DNA from: Rutstroemia sp. NJR-2017a BVV2
Taxonomy: Eukaryota > Ascomycota > Leotiomycetes > Helotiales > Rutstroemiaceae
Direction: 5' to 3'
Length of the DNA stretch: 64,000 nt
NCBI GenBank assembly: GCA_002946415.1
Contig: NJPS01000022.1
Coordinates: forward strand, 248,001-312,000
Shown: in pieces, positions 11,736-24,425 of the stretch
Numbering within the stretch: position 1 is the stretch's first letter
Layout of the letters: the number at the start of each line of letters is the position of its first letter
Notes under the pieces: model-generated
What the model was told of the DNA's origin: nothing
The model's input: the letters and a program-made list of their open reading frames with translations, nothing else
Databases searched by the model: none
Position numbers and translations under genes: made by a program

Positions 11736-13683
11736 TCACAACCTCTCAGGACTCTGCGCCCCAGGCATAATCTGCTCGCTCGCATGTTCCGCCTCAAACT
11801 CTAGTCCCCTCCTGCGGTAGACGTACGCCTTCCACCCCACAAACGTACACAGAGAGACGCCTACCACCAGCGCCGCACCCATCAACATCCCGTTGACCGG
11901 AACCGGATTCCCATCAAACACCTTATGCAGCAGGGCATCCAGGCCGCTCTGGCTGAAATTGAAGAGACCGGCTAGACAGATAATCAAGCCGTAGACGGTG
12001 CCAAAGGTGCGGAAGCCGAAGACTTTGGCAGAATAGTCTGACACGGCGGTGTAGTAGAAGGGACGGTAGAGTACGAAGAGCGAGATGTTGGCGTAGGCGG
12101 CCCAGGTGTAGGGAAGCATGCCGAGGATACCGATGCTGGTGGCGATGGTTACGAGGAGGGAGAGCACGAAGAGCGTGCTGGTGTTGTCGAGGATGAGGCC
12201 GATGAAGGGGATTGAGAGGATGCCGCCGAGGGGTAGCGCGATGTCGAAGAAGGTGTTGACGCGCACGGCGGCGTCATAGGAGTGTAGGAGGTATTCGTAT
12301 TGCGGGCGGATGGTGGCGACGAAGAAGTTGATGCGGGTCATCTGGATGACGGTGAAGAGGGTGATGAGGATGAACCAGGGAGAGAGAATTTGTTGGACGA
12401 CGGTGCGGCTGTGGAGGGCGCCCCAGACGCCGGAGATTTTGTTCTTACGCTCTTCTTGCTTGACTTGTTTGCTGCCCGGTTTGGTGCCGAGGAGTTCGGT
12501 GATTTCTGAGACGACGGATTCACGGCGCTGGCGACGCTCTTCGCGGAGAAGGGCGGTGTTTTCGTCCATTTGGTCGTCGTAGATGGAGTCGGCGTCTTCG
12601 ACTTGTTGGACTAGTTCGCCGACGGTCTTGTAGGATTGATGCGGCATAACGAAGAGCTGGGCGACGAAGATGAAAGCCGGGACGGTGAGGTAGATGAGGA
12701 AGAACTTTTTGGGGTGAAGGGTCTCGTTAGACCATTGGTATAGCATGCGATAAACGAGGAATAATGCGCTGGAGCTGTCGAATGCACCGGTCAACAGTGC
12801 CAGGATGGCGCCGGAGTGCTTAGGGAAGGTATTCGAGAGCTGGAAGGAAGATATCAAGAAGAAAGCTCCTCCTAAAGCCAGGAATAGATATCCAGGAATG
12901 AAGCCATCGAATGGCACATCTCGAGCGAATGCGAATAGTGCAGCTCCAATCGCGAGGAAGATGCTACCAGACAAACCACAAACTCTTGGTCCATAATTGT
13001 CCAACATCATGCCAATTGGGAGCGCTGCAACGTTTGTGCCAACTGCTGCCACGGTGAACATCAAGTTGAGACGAATCTCTTGGTCGAAACATGTTCGTAC
13101 TCCTTCCTCTAGTTCTTCCTCCGTACAGTATTCTCGATATACTCCTTCGCGGATAAGAACTGGTTTGAGTGCTGCGTATCCAAAGACTATTCCTGCAGCG
13201 AGGAGACAGTATATTACGGCGATAGCGACTTGTACTATACGAGGAGAAGTTATTAGCATATGCTTGACACTCTTTCAAAGCCATGGTTCGTCTGAATTCT
13301 CCATTATCCCTTTCATTCCTAACAATCACAACCTCAATTGCCCCAATCCTACTCCTACTCCTAACACCCCATTTAACCCAACGCAAGCCAATCCACCTCA
13401 TACCTCAAAGCGGCCTCGAAGAATTTCCCCAGATAATGTATCAAAAAATCAACTCACAAATTCTCTTCGCCTTCGGAACCTCAAAAGCTCCAATTGCATT
13501 CTCATTCCTCTCCTGGTGCCCCATCCCCTCTCCATCTTGTCCTGGCTCCTCCCATGTTCCCGGCAGCGGATTAAAGCTCAGTTTGTGCCTGTGCACGCTA
13601 CTCGGCGATCTGCCTCTCTCGGGCGAGAGCGACTCCAGCGAGGTAATTCTTTGCGACAGCGACATTTTCTCTGCTCTGCTCAA
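11736..13683 (-). CDS. MFS transporter, Fmp42/SLC43-like
   Basis: I join exon 13683..13458 to exon 13234..11736 (GTGAGT donor; TAG acceptor after a GCTAATAAC branch). The phases fit and the joint reads AKRILQVAIAVIYCLLAAG, which makes the first transmembrane helix complete. Product about 574 residues. It has about 75 polar N-terminal residues, then two sets of six helices separated by a charged cytosolic loop (DQMDENTALLREERRQRRES to KISGVWGALHSR). The signature GYAALKPVLI after helix 1 and MMLDNYGPR after helix 2 are typical of the fungal Fmp42 family, related to SLC43 amino-acid uniporters. Substrate unknown. If exon 1 is missed, the frame starts falsely inside the intron. The first Met may be 13683 or 13665. 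Confidence 0.85.
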
Positions 13684-14616
13684 TCCTGCCTATCTGTCTA
13701 TCCCAGAGACTGGGACGAGAAAGAAGAGCGGAGTGCAAGTATGGCAGACGTTTGCGGGGTAGGAGGACAGGTAATATTAATTGGTAATAGTACAACGTTG
13801 GACGGTCAGAGGACGAGAGGAAAAGTCGAAATGCGGGGAGAATTGCGTCACTGGTGGTTGGGATGGCGACGCAATTGCATACGGCTTCTCGTCGTTCAGG
13901 CCTTCTCCTTCTCAGTACCGTGCGCGATGGAAAGAATATAAAAAGGTAAATACACGTAAGACGAAGCAAAAAGCAAGTTCGTGATGTACGTACTTGTATA
14001 TGTATAAATTCTTATGTACAATTCAATCATCAATCGCTTTTCCAACTTTTTGGTTGGCTGGTCAGGAGTTAGTTAGCTCGGCTTAACATGGAGATTTTTG
14101 CAGCAAACCCAGAACGTGCATGCATTAGTGGCGCGGCCTTGGCGTTTAGTGTGTGGAGGAGAAAACATTTTGTTCAAGCGATTTTCTCTTCTCGGGCGAT
14201 TCCGATTGCGAGAATTTGTGGATGGGAAAGTGGAAGAGAGAAGAGAGAAGAGAGGAAAGACTAATGCTTACTGATCTGGAGATTGTGAAAACTCTGTTCA
14301 CGAAGGTGGATATAGGTAGATATGAAATCGAGACTTGCGGTGATCTTCATAGATGGGATATCGAGGTTTTCGAGATACCTTTGAACAATGAGGCTGTGTC
14401 ATATGATATGATATGATTTAATATACTCATTAAGGTGCTCGTAGACCGCTGAATAGACCGCACCGCTACAAAGCCGCAGGATACAATATACATAGAGCAC
14501 ATGTGAATACGCGTTACTAGTTATACAGTACTTGATGAGTAGTGGAGCTTTTTTGCTGAGCACCCATTGAATCCCGAGAACCAAACGCCAAAAAGCTCGA
14601 CGTGATATCCTGTTTC
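13684..14616. other. Intergenic: MFS promoter and Zn2Cys6 gene 3' flank
   Basis: Promoter side of the MFS gene and 3' flank of the transcription-factor gene. Open frames on both strands around 13598-13984 overlap each other and look like noise. A short run of GAGAAGAGAGAAGAGAGG purines lies near 14236-14256. Confidence 0.4.
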
Positions 14617-17364
14617 CTACATGCCCTCGAAACCCGGCACACCTCCGCCCATGAACTGACCGAAAATATCTTCACCGAAATAGTTACCAATGTCGCCAAC
14701 TCCAAATGTAATCCCCATAGCCTGTTCGAATCCGTCTCCCATAGCAAACCCAAGATCCATTCCTAGAGAAGGGTCAATATTCCCCGACATGTCTCCATAT
14801 CCCTGCACCATTTGTGCGTTCATAGCATTCACTGATTGCTCATAATTCGTATAAGGTTGTTGGTTCTGCCAGTCATTCGCCTGAACAGCATATTGGTTGA
14901 GGTTTTCCGCACGAGGACCACCAGAGTTACCAGTGGCTACTTCACTCAAGAGCTGGAGAGGAGTATTGGCTGGGCTGTAATTGGATTGTTGTCCACTGCG
15001 CTGCGACGCTGCCTGGCGTGCAGAGCTCTGTTCGGGTTCATTTGCAGCTTCTCCTGGCATATCCCCCGGTCCTTTTGCAGGTTCAACTGGTTCTGCTCCA
15101 TTGTTAGGTGTAGATTTGCCCTCACGCTGGCGGTGGAACCATGTCTTCAGCATGATCAAAACCATTAAGAACTTTGCTGCCGGTCGGGATCTCTCGTCTG
15201 CTGCTGAGGCTCGGAAAACATCGACGAGACCATCAAGGTATTGTTCCACTTTCATGTTATCCTTATCAATGACCTTCCCCAATTCGCCATTTGGATTAGC
15301 TGCAGCAAAGTACATTTTGATAAGGACCACAACAGCGTAAGCAACTCGAACAAAGTGAGCGATTGGAAGACATCGAATAACTTCGACCTCAAGCTTAAGA
15401 AACGTGTCAAAGATCCCATCAATAGACGTGAGACAAGTAGATAGAGCACTAATGTGAGCTGGTGTTAAAACATCTGGCGTATCCCCAACTCCTTGTAATG
15501 TCTCCTCAGTGAAGGGAGGTTTAAATTCTTCGATGTTGTGGTCGACATGCATAGCAATTTCGTGCATATAGAGGTTAATGACGTGCTCTGTCATCTTCAA
15601 AGAGGCTAGAAGGCTTGTTAGAAACTAGGACCGCTTTAAGGGGAAAATAACCTTCAACTTACGCGTTTGTACATCGGTAGGAATTTGATGACTCCACTTC
15701 TCCAGATCCTTTTCAAATCCTTTCAGAGCATATACCACTTTCTGATCTGACATGCTAACCGTCGCGACTGGGTCGTCCATTGAGAACTGAATCCCCACTT
15801 CCTCTGCAATCCGCTGACTACGAATCCATTGACACAAAATCTTATCAGTAGGTGCTGCATCAGGAGACGTCTCAAGTAGTTCGACAGAGTCCGCCATGAA
15901 GGAGGTCCATCGAATCAGATTTGGTCGACGCAAACCCATAGATGCATTGCAACATAAGAAGTAACAACCCAGCCAAGTTCGTCTTGCTTCAATAGTCTCG
16001 GGGTCAGGATATGGTGTTCGTCGCCATGGATGATCCCTCCACAATCCTGCGCTCTTCATCTTCTGAGTCTTGCTGCTCTTTCCTTTCCTTCCCATACCAA
16101 TATCAATTGCCATAACGGCTGCAATGTGAATTAATTGATAAAACTTAAGCTCCTCAAAATGTTCGGGCGGCCAATACCAGAGAGTGCTGACATGAAGAGC
16201 CTGAATCAATTCTAGTGTCTTCTCGCCATTGCCAATGATACGGTCTGCATAAATACTCATGACTTCTTTCGTCAGTTGCTTCTGTAGAGAAGGATAGTTT
16301 GTTCCTGAGCTAGCGCTAAGAATGGCCAGAAACAAGATTGGTTTGGTCTTGCGAATTTCTGCAGCAGTAGTTCCCTCAGGAAACACTACAGCTGGCATAT
16401 GCGGTGCCATCTTCTCAACATAACAGTTGAACATTTTTGTAGCAATGTCGGCTGTAATGAGTCCCCGATCCACAACATCAGCATATTCATGTGAAGGTGT
16501 TTGTTTCTGTGGTGCGTTCCATAGGGACGACTGCGAAGGCTCGGCAGTTTTCTGACCCAATGGTCCACTCGTCATGAAAGAATCAACTGGTGCAGAATCG
16601 CGGGTCTCGGCATGCTTTCGCTTTTGGCCTGCCATAACCATAGGCGGTGCAGATGACTTTTGGCTGTCGGATGCCGGAGTCTTGGGATAGCTGGACCAGT
16701 CATTTCTGGAATCAGGATGACCAGAGAAAGGCGATGGGAAACCACCATTGGTAACCTGCTCATAAGGTTGTGGACGCACTGCCATATGCGGGCTTTGTTG
16801 CTCAAGACTTTCGCCAACTGCAGCTATCGGCAAAGAACCAGATTTTGTTGCTTGTAGAGTAGCTGTCAAGGCGTCGATTTTCTTCTCCAATTCCGCTACC
16901 CGGCTGTCTGCCTTCTTCTGTCTTTTGCGACTGGGGACCGTAACTATACAATTACGATTGGCTTTCGCGCATCGTTTGCATGGACCATCAGGGTTGTTTG
17001 GATCAGGTTCGCAACGAACTTTCAAGCCTCGACAAGCTTCGCATGCTCTTGGTCGCTTCGGATCTGCCGAAGGGTCTGTCGGCATTCCCCCATCATCGGT
17101 AATGTTTCCAACCGATTGGGGTGTTTGCGGCATATACATTTGTTGAAGCTGGTTTCCATCGTGCAGTGGAGTATGATATTGCTGTAGTTGAGGGAGTTGA
17201 GATGGTGACGCACCAGACAAATGAGTGGCGCTCGCAGGATTTGGGGTGTTTGGGATATGATTTTCCGGCTGCCTCTGAAGTTGTTGCGATTGTTGTTGCT
17301 GTTGCAGGAAGGAATTCGCGTTCGATGAAGCTTCTCTCAAACGAGGGTCGATAGGATTATCCAT
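14617..17364 (-). CDS. Zn2Cys6 transcription factor
   Basis: Exons 17364..15663 and 15605..14617 join in phase 1 across a 57-base intron (GTAAGT donor, CTAAC branch, TAG acceptor); the joint reads DVQTPSLKMTEHVINLY. Product 896 residues. The N-terminus is Gln-rich (QQQQQSQQLQ near residue 20-30). The binuclear cluster uses C108, C111, C118, C129, C132 and C139 with spacing 2-6-10-2-6. It is followed by a basic linker (SRKRQKKADSR) and a short coiled coil (VAELEKKIDALTATLQ) that should mediate dimer formation. The middle, about residues 290-620, resembles the fungal transcription-factor regulatory domain (TLWYWPPEHFEELKFYQLIH; ARRTWLGCYFLCC). The C-terminus is Gln/Asn/Gly-rich and likely activating. 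Proteins with this cluster are often labelled War1-like; I cannot assign a target. Confidence 0.9.
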
Positions 17365-18238
17365 AGTAATTTGGCGCTGCAGTGCGAGAATATCGGTGAG
17401 TCGGAGGGTTTGTGATGCCGCTTGCCCGTGGGTTTCGACAGCAAAAACGATGATGCCGAGATGGAAGATAAAATTTAAGGTTGTAAGCTAATATGATATT
17501 GGGTTAGCGCGGCATGCGTCTTAGAAGTTTGGTGGGAAACCTCGTTTTGGTGTGCCATGACTAAACTCCACCGGGTGGTTGAGTAACTTGACAATTACGT
17601 GATCCAAATCCGTGAATCGATGGGTTCATTGAACAGATTGGTGCATCAACAGTCCAGCTAGCTGCGCGCTTGCTTCTGAGTATTAAGTGACATATTGCGA
17701 ATAGAGAACACATATGAACTCCTACTGATATTTACATCAAAGAAACAAAAGGGGATGTGTGCGAAGTAAGATACATTGCACTTCTCCCTTAGTAAATGGA
17801 CGATCAAATCCTCTGGGAATATACTATACGGGCACCATGGCGCTGCCTAATATAGCATCAACTGCCTTGTGCATAATGGCCTCTCAAAAAGCATGCCAAG
17901 GTCGTATCCATTTCACACTCGTTGCCGTATATTATCGGTGCTTGATAATGGTGCTTTCGTCGTACTTGGATATCAACTCTTTACTGGGCAATCTTGATCA
18001 ACTGCATACCGTGCACGAATTGAGCTCAAAGAACTGAAACGAGGTCAATGGAATACAGAGACTTCATGTTTGCGCGTGTCGGCTCATCAATCGAAAGATT
18101 GACTGGGAAATTGAAAGAACAATCTTCAGGGAAGCCGACGAAATCAAGATACTCTTGTCTAAAGCACCTCAAGCGTTTTGCGCCATTAAGAGACATGGCC
18201 CGACTTGAATTCAAGTGCTGGTGAATGCTTCAAGTCCT
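17365..18238. other. Intergenic: Zn2Cys6 promoter and cnxG 3' flank
   Basis: Holds the promoter of the Zn2Cys6 gene and the 3' flank of the molybdopterin synthase gene. A 62-codon minus-strand frame at 18026..18214 lies just downstream of that gene; I see no domain in it. Confidence 0.4.
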
Positions 18239-18526
18239 TCAGCCGGAGCTCACAGGTGGAATAATAGCAACCTCATCGCCAGCTTTAATCATGGTATCTG
18301 AGTCCTTAGACCCAGTTTCTGGCATGTCGACATACTCCAAATTGATTGTCACCAAACAGCTTTGGAGAATCTTGTCCTTGATTCCCTGGTATCGGCCCTC
18401 AAGTGTCTCGAAGAGCTTCGAAAGTGGGAGAGGGGCTTCAAGAGTTTCCGCATCTTTCGATGTGTACGAGCTCGCCGAAGCAAAGTATAATATGGTGAAA
18501 TGCCCTTCTTCAGCAGCGTTCGACAT
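18239..18526 (-). CDS. cnxG: Molybdopterin synthase small subunit (MoaD/MOCS2A-like)
   Basis: A single 95-residue frame with the ubiquitin-like fold of MoaD. It begins with the beta-strand FTILYFASASSYT and the APLPLSKLFETLE segment, has CLVTINLEYVDMPE, and ends with the conserved DEVAIIPPVSSG. In the family the C-terminal glycine is adenylated and converted to a thiocarboxylate, which gives sulfur to precursor Z in the cytosol to make molybdopterin; the partner is the MOCS2B/CnxH large subunit, which is not in this window. The last residues are Ser-Ser-Gly instead of the common Gly-Gly. A GTGAGC overlaps the last codons (PPV), but no downstream exon restoring Gly-Gly was found, so I keep this stop. 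Divergent from the CYT-4-like gene with 456 bases between starts. Confidence 0.88.
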   Translation of the reverse strand: MSNAAEEGHFTILYFASASSYTSKDAETLEAPLPLSKLFETLEGRYQGIKDKILQSCLVTINLEYVDMPETGSKDSDTMIKAGDEVAIIPPVSSG

Positions 18527-18982
18527 ACCCGATAATAAAAATGGTAAGCAATCTACTATTCAAGGGTGGATGTTAGCGGAGTCCCAATCGGTGCTGAAGG
18601 AAGTGCTTGTATAGATATAAGGAGTCAGAGATCTTGGTGTAGACCACATTGAAATATCGTTGAAACGTTATTTCTTCAGGTAATACATGCTAATTTTTAT
18701 TCATCATACCAAGGAAGCGTGAAGATAGAGAGAACAGATAGATATATCTTACCTGAGTTGTCTGGATTTTGTCTGGATTTTGGTTATGTCGGAGATTGAA
18801 GCTGCAGTTCTTAACCCAAAGATTTTGCCAATACGTTTTACTTGGTACGGCAGCGCACGGGCCATAATTAGCAGTTAGTGATCACATGAGAGCGCGTTTG
18901 CGGGGTCTCAGTGTGAAATTTCGGGCGATAGAAAAATATCGCCGTACTGGTACGTTATTCTACATCAACACCACTCAATGGT
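18527..18982. promoter_or_regulatory. Divergent promoter, cnxG / cyt-4
   Basis: The 456-base spacer between two genes that read outward. It must contain both promoters. It is AT-rich near 18660-18740 and has a repeated TGTCTGGATTTTG near 18758-18782 (two adjacent GTCTGGATTTTG copies). Confidence 0.5.
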
Positions 18983-21900
18983 ATGACGACGATGTTGAAG
19001 CTCTCTCAGATTCGGAGGCCAAGCTCGCGTCCCTACATATGCTGGAAATGTGCTGCAAATTATCGCACCTGGGTTCGCCCCCCCGGACGGTACCCCTCGA
19101 TTAATGCTGAAGTGAGGGATAAAACTACTGGATTGCGGGCGAGGCAGATATTGCAGGTCAGCTCCGGGAGGCCATTCAGTATCACTCCAACAGTATGCTA
19201 CACTATCCATGCCTGCTGTACAAGGCTTATCAGTTCGTAGAAAGAAACAAAGGTTGAAGGACATAATACCTCGCCTGAAGACCAGTTCCTACACGGAGCC
19301 GTTGCGCGAGAGAAAGTACGGATACGAGAGAGACTGCAGCTATGGGAGGCCGAGCACTCACATAAACATGTGTTTGTTGGAAATGCCGATGATGCTCGAC
19401 CAGGGATTGTCGCAAACAGCGCGACCCGAGTAGCTGGCGAGGAGTTCGAAGTGGATGAAGATGCAGAGGCAGAAGTGGAAGATTCAAAATTCACCCAGGA
19501 TGATTTACTCGATATTGGCGGCAAGCGCGGTTACTTTATTCCTGGGGATCTGGTCGAACTGGTGTATGTTTTACCCATAGGTATTTCATTGTGAGGAAGC
19601 TGATCCCAAGACCGATAGTGGCAAAGGCGGCAGAACTGAACTTACGATATACGTCTGCGATATTGAGGGAAAGTTGCAATTCTATGCAATGTCGGGTCGT
19701 TGGATTAAATCAAGTGCCAAGGCTGCACAGTTCTATGTTCCCGGCTTTGTGGAGCCTCACGAGGTCGACGTTCTCCGACCCTACTTACCATTCCCGGACC
19801 GACCACAGACAGACATCGAACGGTCACGTAACATCATTCCAGAGGTTCCCCGCGATTTGGGAAAGCCCCTAATACGGAAGATGCTCCAGTTTTGGTCGGA
19901 GGCTGATGATATATACCACAGCGCCGGCGCGAGAATTGACACTGCTCACGCTCTTGTAGCCGACAAGAAGACCTTTCGATACGCAACATTGGAGGAGTTA
20001 GCTAATAAAATCCTACCCGACACTGTCAAAATCCCTGGACAAGAAAAACATTCTCATCCCGCTCTGTATGCCGTACATCGTACTGTGCTGCGTGATGATC
20101 TTGGGTTTCGGCCACAACTTAGAGGTGCAACCAGAACTGGTGGACAGTACGAGATAAGCTCTCTATCAGAAGTGAAAAATATGCATGAGTTCATGGAAAC
20201 TGTTCGCCAATTCCAAGAGGCCGCGATCCATAGAACCATATCTAATAAAGCCCAGAAAGATCTAATCCAGTGCATTGAAGAGTGCAGACGACTTATTGAT
20301 TTGAGTCGAAGATCACGCCCGCTTACTCCTCATGGTACTATTGGGCCTTTGACGACGTCAACACTTGAATACGACATGAGGTCGAATCCCCGACGTAACC
20401 GCATATTCTGTCAAGCGATTGCATTTATGGAGTCTTGGGCAGCTCTTCGCACCATCGGTCGATTTTCTTCTTTGAATGCAGCCGGATCTGCCTTCCTTCG
20501 TATTCTCAACCGCTATGAGGAGTTGCCGCTGACTCAAAGCACTGCATGGACGTTCCTCCAAGAAATTGGCGAAATTCGTCCGTCGGCAAGTCGAGTACCT
20601 TATGACCTTCGAGTTCCCAAAGTTGGCCACCATTTGCAGTCGGAGCCAGGGGTTACTATCTTTCCTATTGAGGATAGTATGTCGTCGCTCCGCACAAACT
20701 TTGACCACTTACCGGTTTATTGTATTGATGGTGCAGACGCCTACGAGATCGACGATGGTATATCCGTTGAACGAACTGCTGTATCAGATGAGTACTGGGT
20801 CCATATTCATACTGCCGACCCAGCATCCCGTGTTCCTCCAAAGGATAGTAGCTCTATCGCGGCCCAAACAGAAACCATATACCTACCTCAACAGGTTTTC
20901 TTCATGATACCGTCAGAATTCGTTCAAAGCAGCCTCAGTCTAGGCCCAAACCGCCCTTCCTTAACTTTCAGTGCGAAGATGAACCTCAATGGTGATATAC
21001 TAGAAAGTCGTATCTCTGCGTACACCCTCAAGGATGTTAAATTTATCACACCCGCTGTTGTCGAGGAAGTCATTACAGGAGTTCCGCGCCCTGGTCCTTT
21101 GTATACCCGCTGTGTTGGATATGAGGGTACTAGGGATGATCTCATGTTGGAAGTTACTGATACGCTACCCGAGGGCAGCACCGAAGATGAGATCCAGGAA
21201 AGCATGCTGGCGTCCACGAATGTGAAGAGAAACATGCTGAAGATTAGCGAGCTTTCCGAAGACCACAAAGATGACCTCCGCATCCTTGAAAAACTTGGTG
21301 AAGCTCGACTCAACCAACGAAGAGCTAGAGGTGGTATTACTATGAACATCCCTAAGGCAAAAGTATCGGTTTCTTTCCAAAGCAGTGCAGCTGGCGACCA
21401 AACTCCACCAAATAGTTCCGATGATCGTCTTATGACTGATCCGATCATCGAGATATCTAAAGAGGCCCCCCCAAAGGTGGACATCGTTGCACCAATTATG
21501 TTACTTGCTGGCGAGATAGCTGCCCGTTGGTGTCATGAAAGAGGCGTACCGATTCCTTATAGGATCAGTCCACGCACAGGTAACGTTGAAGATCCCGCCA
21601 CGTTTTACAAAGCAGTTGTTTTGCCATCGTTAGATGCAGAGGGTAACCCTCCAACTAAGATAGCGAAACAATACTTTAAACTGCTAGGTACAGTAGTCCC
21701 GTCTACGACTCCTGGACCCCATCTAGGCCTTGGTGTTGAAATGATGGCCAAATGTACGAGCCCGTTGCGTCGATTTGGAGATCTACTTCTTCACTGGCAA
21801 GTCCATGCGACACTAAAAGAAGAAGCTCGTCTAGGGCGCGATATTATCGGCAATGAAAAGGAAGGCTTTCTACCCTTTTCGAAAGCTGATGTCGAACGCT

Positions 21901-22229
21901 TGTTGGTACATGTCAATTCTCGAGAAAGAATGTGCAAAACTGGAAATCGGGATTCTGAACGAGAATGGTTGTGTCATTTCTTGATCCGCGCTTGGCGCTT
22001 CAAGGAAGCTCCTCTACCTGCTACCTTTGAGTTTGTTGCTGGAACAGAGGCCATGTATGAACAGGTATATGGAGATTTATCGTATTTCGACACTGTGGCT
22101 ACCTTGATTGGTTCTGATGCAGTACCAATTGAAGGCGTTAAGGAGGGCGAAAAGTTTGAGGTTGAGTTGGCGGATGTTAATCTCTACGAACGTGATATAA
22201 AGGTCAAGGCAGTTCGTCGCCTCGAATGA
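18983..22229 (+). CDS. cyt-4: Mitochondrial 3'-5' exoribonuclease, RNB family (CYT-4/Dss1-like)
   Basis: Exon 1 is 18983..19192 and begins MTTMLKLSQIRRPSSRPYIC, an Arg-rich mitochondrial presequence without acids. Exon 2 starts at 19241 after a 48-base intron (GTATGC...GTAG) and is open to 19561 (FIPGDLVEL). The last part is open from 19581 or 19596 to the stop at 22229. The join between 19562 and 19595 is unclear: a gap of only 19 or 34 bases restores frame (see findings). The product is about 1,050 residues. The RNB catalytic core is at IDGADAYEIDDGIS with the metal-binding Asp residues, followed by HIHTADPASRVP and a later KCTSPLRRFGDLLLHWQ block. In Neurospora CYT-4 and yeast Dss1 this enzyme degrades and processes mitochondrial RNA with the Suv3 helicase. 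Confidence 0.87.
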
Positions 22230-22985
22230 TTTATGGTTTATAGATGACATCTTATGGTGTCCAGGATCCTGGCTTGTCAATGGATATTCTGGCCAGGTGG
22301 CATCTCGACATTGTATAATTATGGATTTGTATGAGTTGCTATATTCACATAGTTGTGTATTATGTATTTTAGTATGTCCGCTAAAAGTGTACTTGTGTCG
22401 AGGAGACACAGTAAGTACAGGGACTTCTGCCCAAGAAATTAACAGCGTCCCTCATAAGTAGAATCACTTTAATCCCCCTTTACAAATTCCGGTTTCAATA
22501 CAGGGAAGTTTGTTTCTAGCACGCTATCGAGCAACCGTTGTCAAGGCCATCTCAAAAGGAATGCTAGCAAGAATGCAGTTGATATTTTAAGCACCATAAT
22601 TCCTGCATGCCTCGTCATCATTTCACCCACAGAATTCGTAAATGGAATTTGCGTCAACATGTCGGGAGATGTATGTTTACATGAAAATGTATATGAACCT
22701 CGAGCTCTATGCTCTTGGCTTTGATATTCTTTATAATTTGCGCACACGCTTGTTCATTCACTTATCCAAGCATTGAGATACAGTCGTTTGGTTGCTCACT
22801 TTATACTGTCGCTAGAGTTATAGACAGTCGTTACTTTATTATTTTGAATATAGCATGACATACACCTCCTCATTCGTTAACATAATTTCAATAACACACT
22901 GATACACCCATCAATCACCACATTCTCTCAAACCGTCCCTCTCAGCACCCACCTATCTATCTCCATCTCCTTATCAACCCCGACC
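22230..22985. other. Intergenic: cyt-4 3' flank and promoter of GPI gene
   Basis: AT-rich 3' flank, then from about 22870 a C-rich stretch (CACACTGATACACCCATC and similar) that is probably the 5' untranslated region of the next gene. No other gene seen. Confidence 0.4.
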
Positions 22986-23594
22986 ATGCATCTCCTCTCC
23001 CTCGCACCCATCCTCCTCTTCTCCCTGCCCCTCTCAACCCACGCCCAAATTATCATCCAACCCTTCCTTGACAGCAACGGCAACCCCATCGGCGCCAATA
23101 ACCCTCCCGTCAACAACCCACCTCCTGCCGACCCCCCCACAACCACAACCGCAACCACAACCACCTCTCCCCCGCCCATAATCATCGTCCCAACCACGAC
23201 TCCCCCCACCACATCTAAATCGACCTCAACCACACAAGTCACATCCGTAGTGACGGTTTTCAAAGCTAGCACGAGTAGCACGACGGCGTTAGCGGGGAAG
23301 CTCGGATATGGAAAGGGGAGGGGCAATGAGACGTTGATTCAGGGCACGGCGTGTGCGACTGGACATGGGGGCTCGGCTCATGGGGGAGGGACGGGTACGA
23401 GTATTCTGCCGATTTTGACGGGTGGGGCGGAGAGGGCTGGGAGGGGTGAGGGAAAGGTACGTGTTTCTCTTTGCTTTTTGAGTTGAGTCTGAGTGTTTAG
23501 TGGATAAGGAATGCTGACGAGTGCTGATGGTGTATAGGTCCAGATGATTGTTTTAGCGTTGGGGGCTGTTGTTGGACTTTTTGCTTTTGCTTGA
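22986..23594 (+). CDS. Small secreted GPI-anchor candidate, Thr/Pro-rich
   Basis: Exons 22986..23456 and 23538..23594 (GTACGT donor, GTATAG acceptor, phase 0) give 175 residues. The N-terminus MHLLSLAPILLFSLPLSTHAQ is a clear signal peptide. The body is Pro/Thr/Ser-rich (PPTTTTATTTTSPPP and later TSKSTSTTQVTSVVTVF), as expected for an O-mannosylated cell-surface protein, followed by a Gly-rich stretch. Exon 2 supplies only VQMIVLALGAVVGLFAFA, a C-terminal hydrophobic tail that fits a GPI-attachment signal with the small residues before it. Without splicing this tail is lost. I see no enzymatic domain and no cysteine-rich effector pattern. Likely location is plasma membrane or wall; function unknown. 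Confidence 0.82.
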
Positions 23595-24425
23595 TCTGGG
23601 AGTTGGGGGCCATGATTTGCTGTTCGGTGTCTTTTGGATCAGGATCGTTCTGTAAACTGAGGGTCTCGGGACAGGAGTTCGGACTTTCCACTTCCTTGCT
23701 TACATTTGGTTGTCGTCTTCCCCTACCTAATCTAATGTCTTCTGAGTTGCTTCTTCGTGGTACATTGGCGTTTTCTTTGGTGGAGGTTCAGCTCGTTAGA
23801 CATATCATGTCAGATATTGTTTTTGTAATATCCGGGGAAGTCACCCGTTGTCCCTTCAGCACTTGGACAATAATAATAATGATAATAAGCAACGTCGTAT
23901 CCTGATCTTGATCCAGAAGAGCCGCGATGATATCGGGCACCTAAGGTAGTCATGTGTGAGACATTTCAAGGCAGAAATAAGCAAACAACATGTACAACAA
24001 AAGAACTCTGCAAGCGAAACGCCCCTAATTTCAGCCACGGTTACCTCGATGGCGCTACGGGTGATTCTTTTCTTTCGAAGAAGCTCATTGCATTGCTTCC
24101 GTACCTTGCGGTACAGAGTAGACGGAGGTATTGGAGAAGCCTTGCGCGGAATATTCCTTAACCACCAGTGGTAAGTAAGACAGCTAGCCTCGAAACTTCT
24201 AGGTGAAAAATGATTTTGATAAAACAACCGCAGATAGCGATATGGATTCCGAGGTCTCATACCCGTAGCGGCGATGATGAGCAATCGGAAGGCCGCCAAA
24301 AGCACAAGCTGATCCAGCCGAGTCATATGTCATTTGTGCGCCCAGGATATCGATCATTGTTGGTCCTCCGCTTTCTTTTTTCCGAGTCCCTCGGATCTGC
24401 GACCTGGACCCGGTATTCGAATCGT

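Noticed and set aside
12300..12582. Plus-strand frames over the MFS gene
   Set aside because: They are antisense shadows of the charged loop of the transporter.
18026..18214. 62-codon minus-strand frame just after the cnxG gene
   Set aside because: It lies 24 bases after the stop of cnxG with no recognised domain; probably 3' untranslated sequence.
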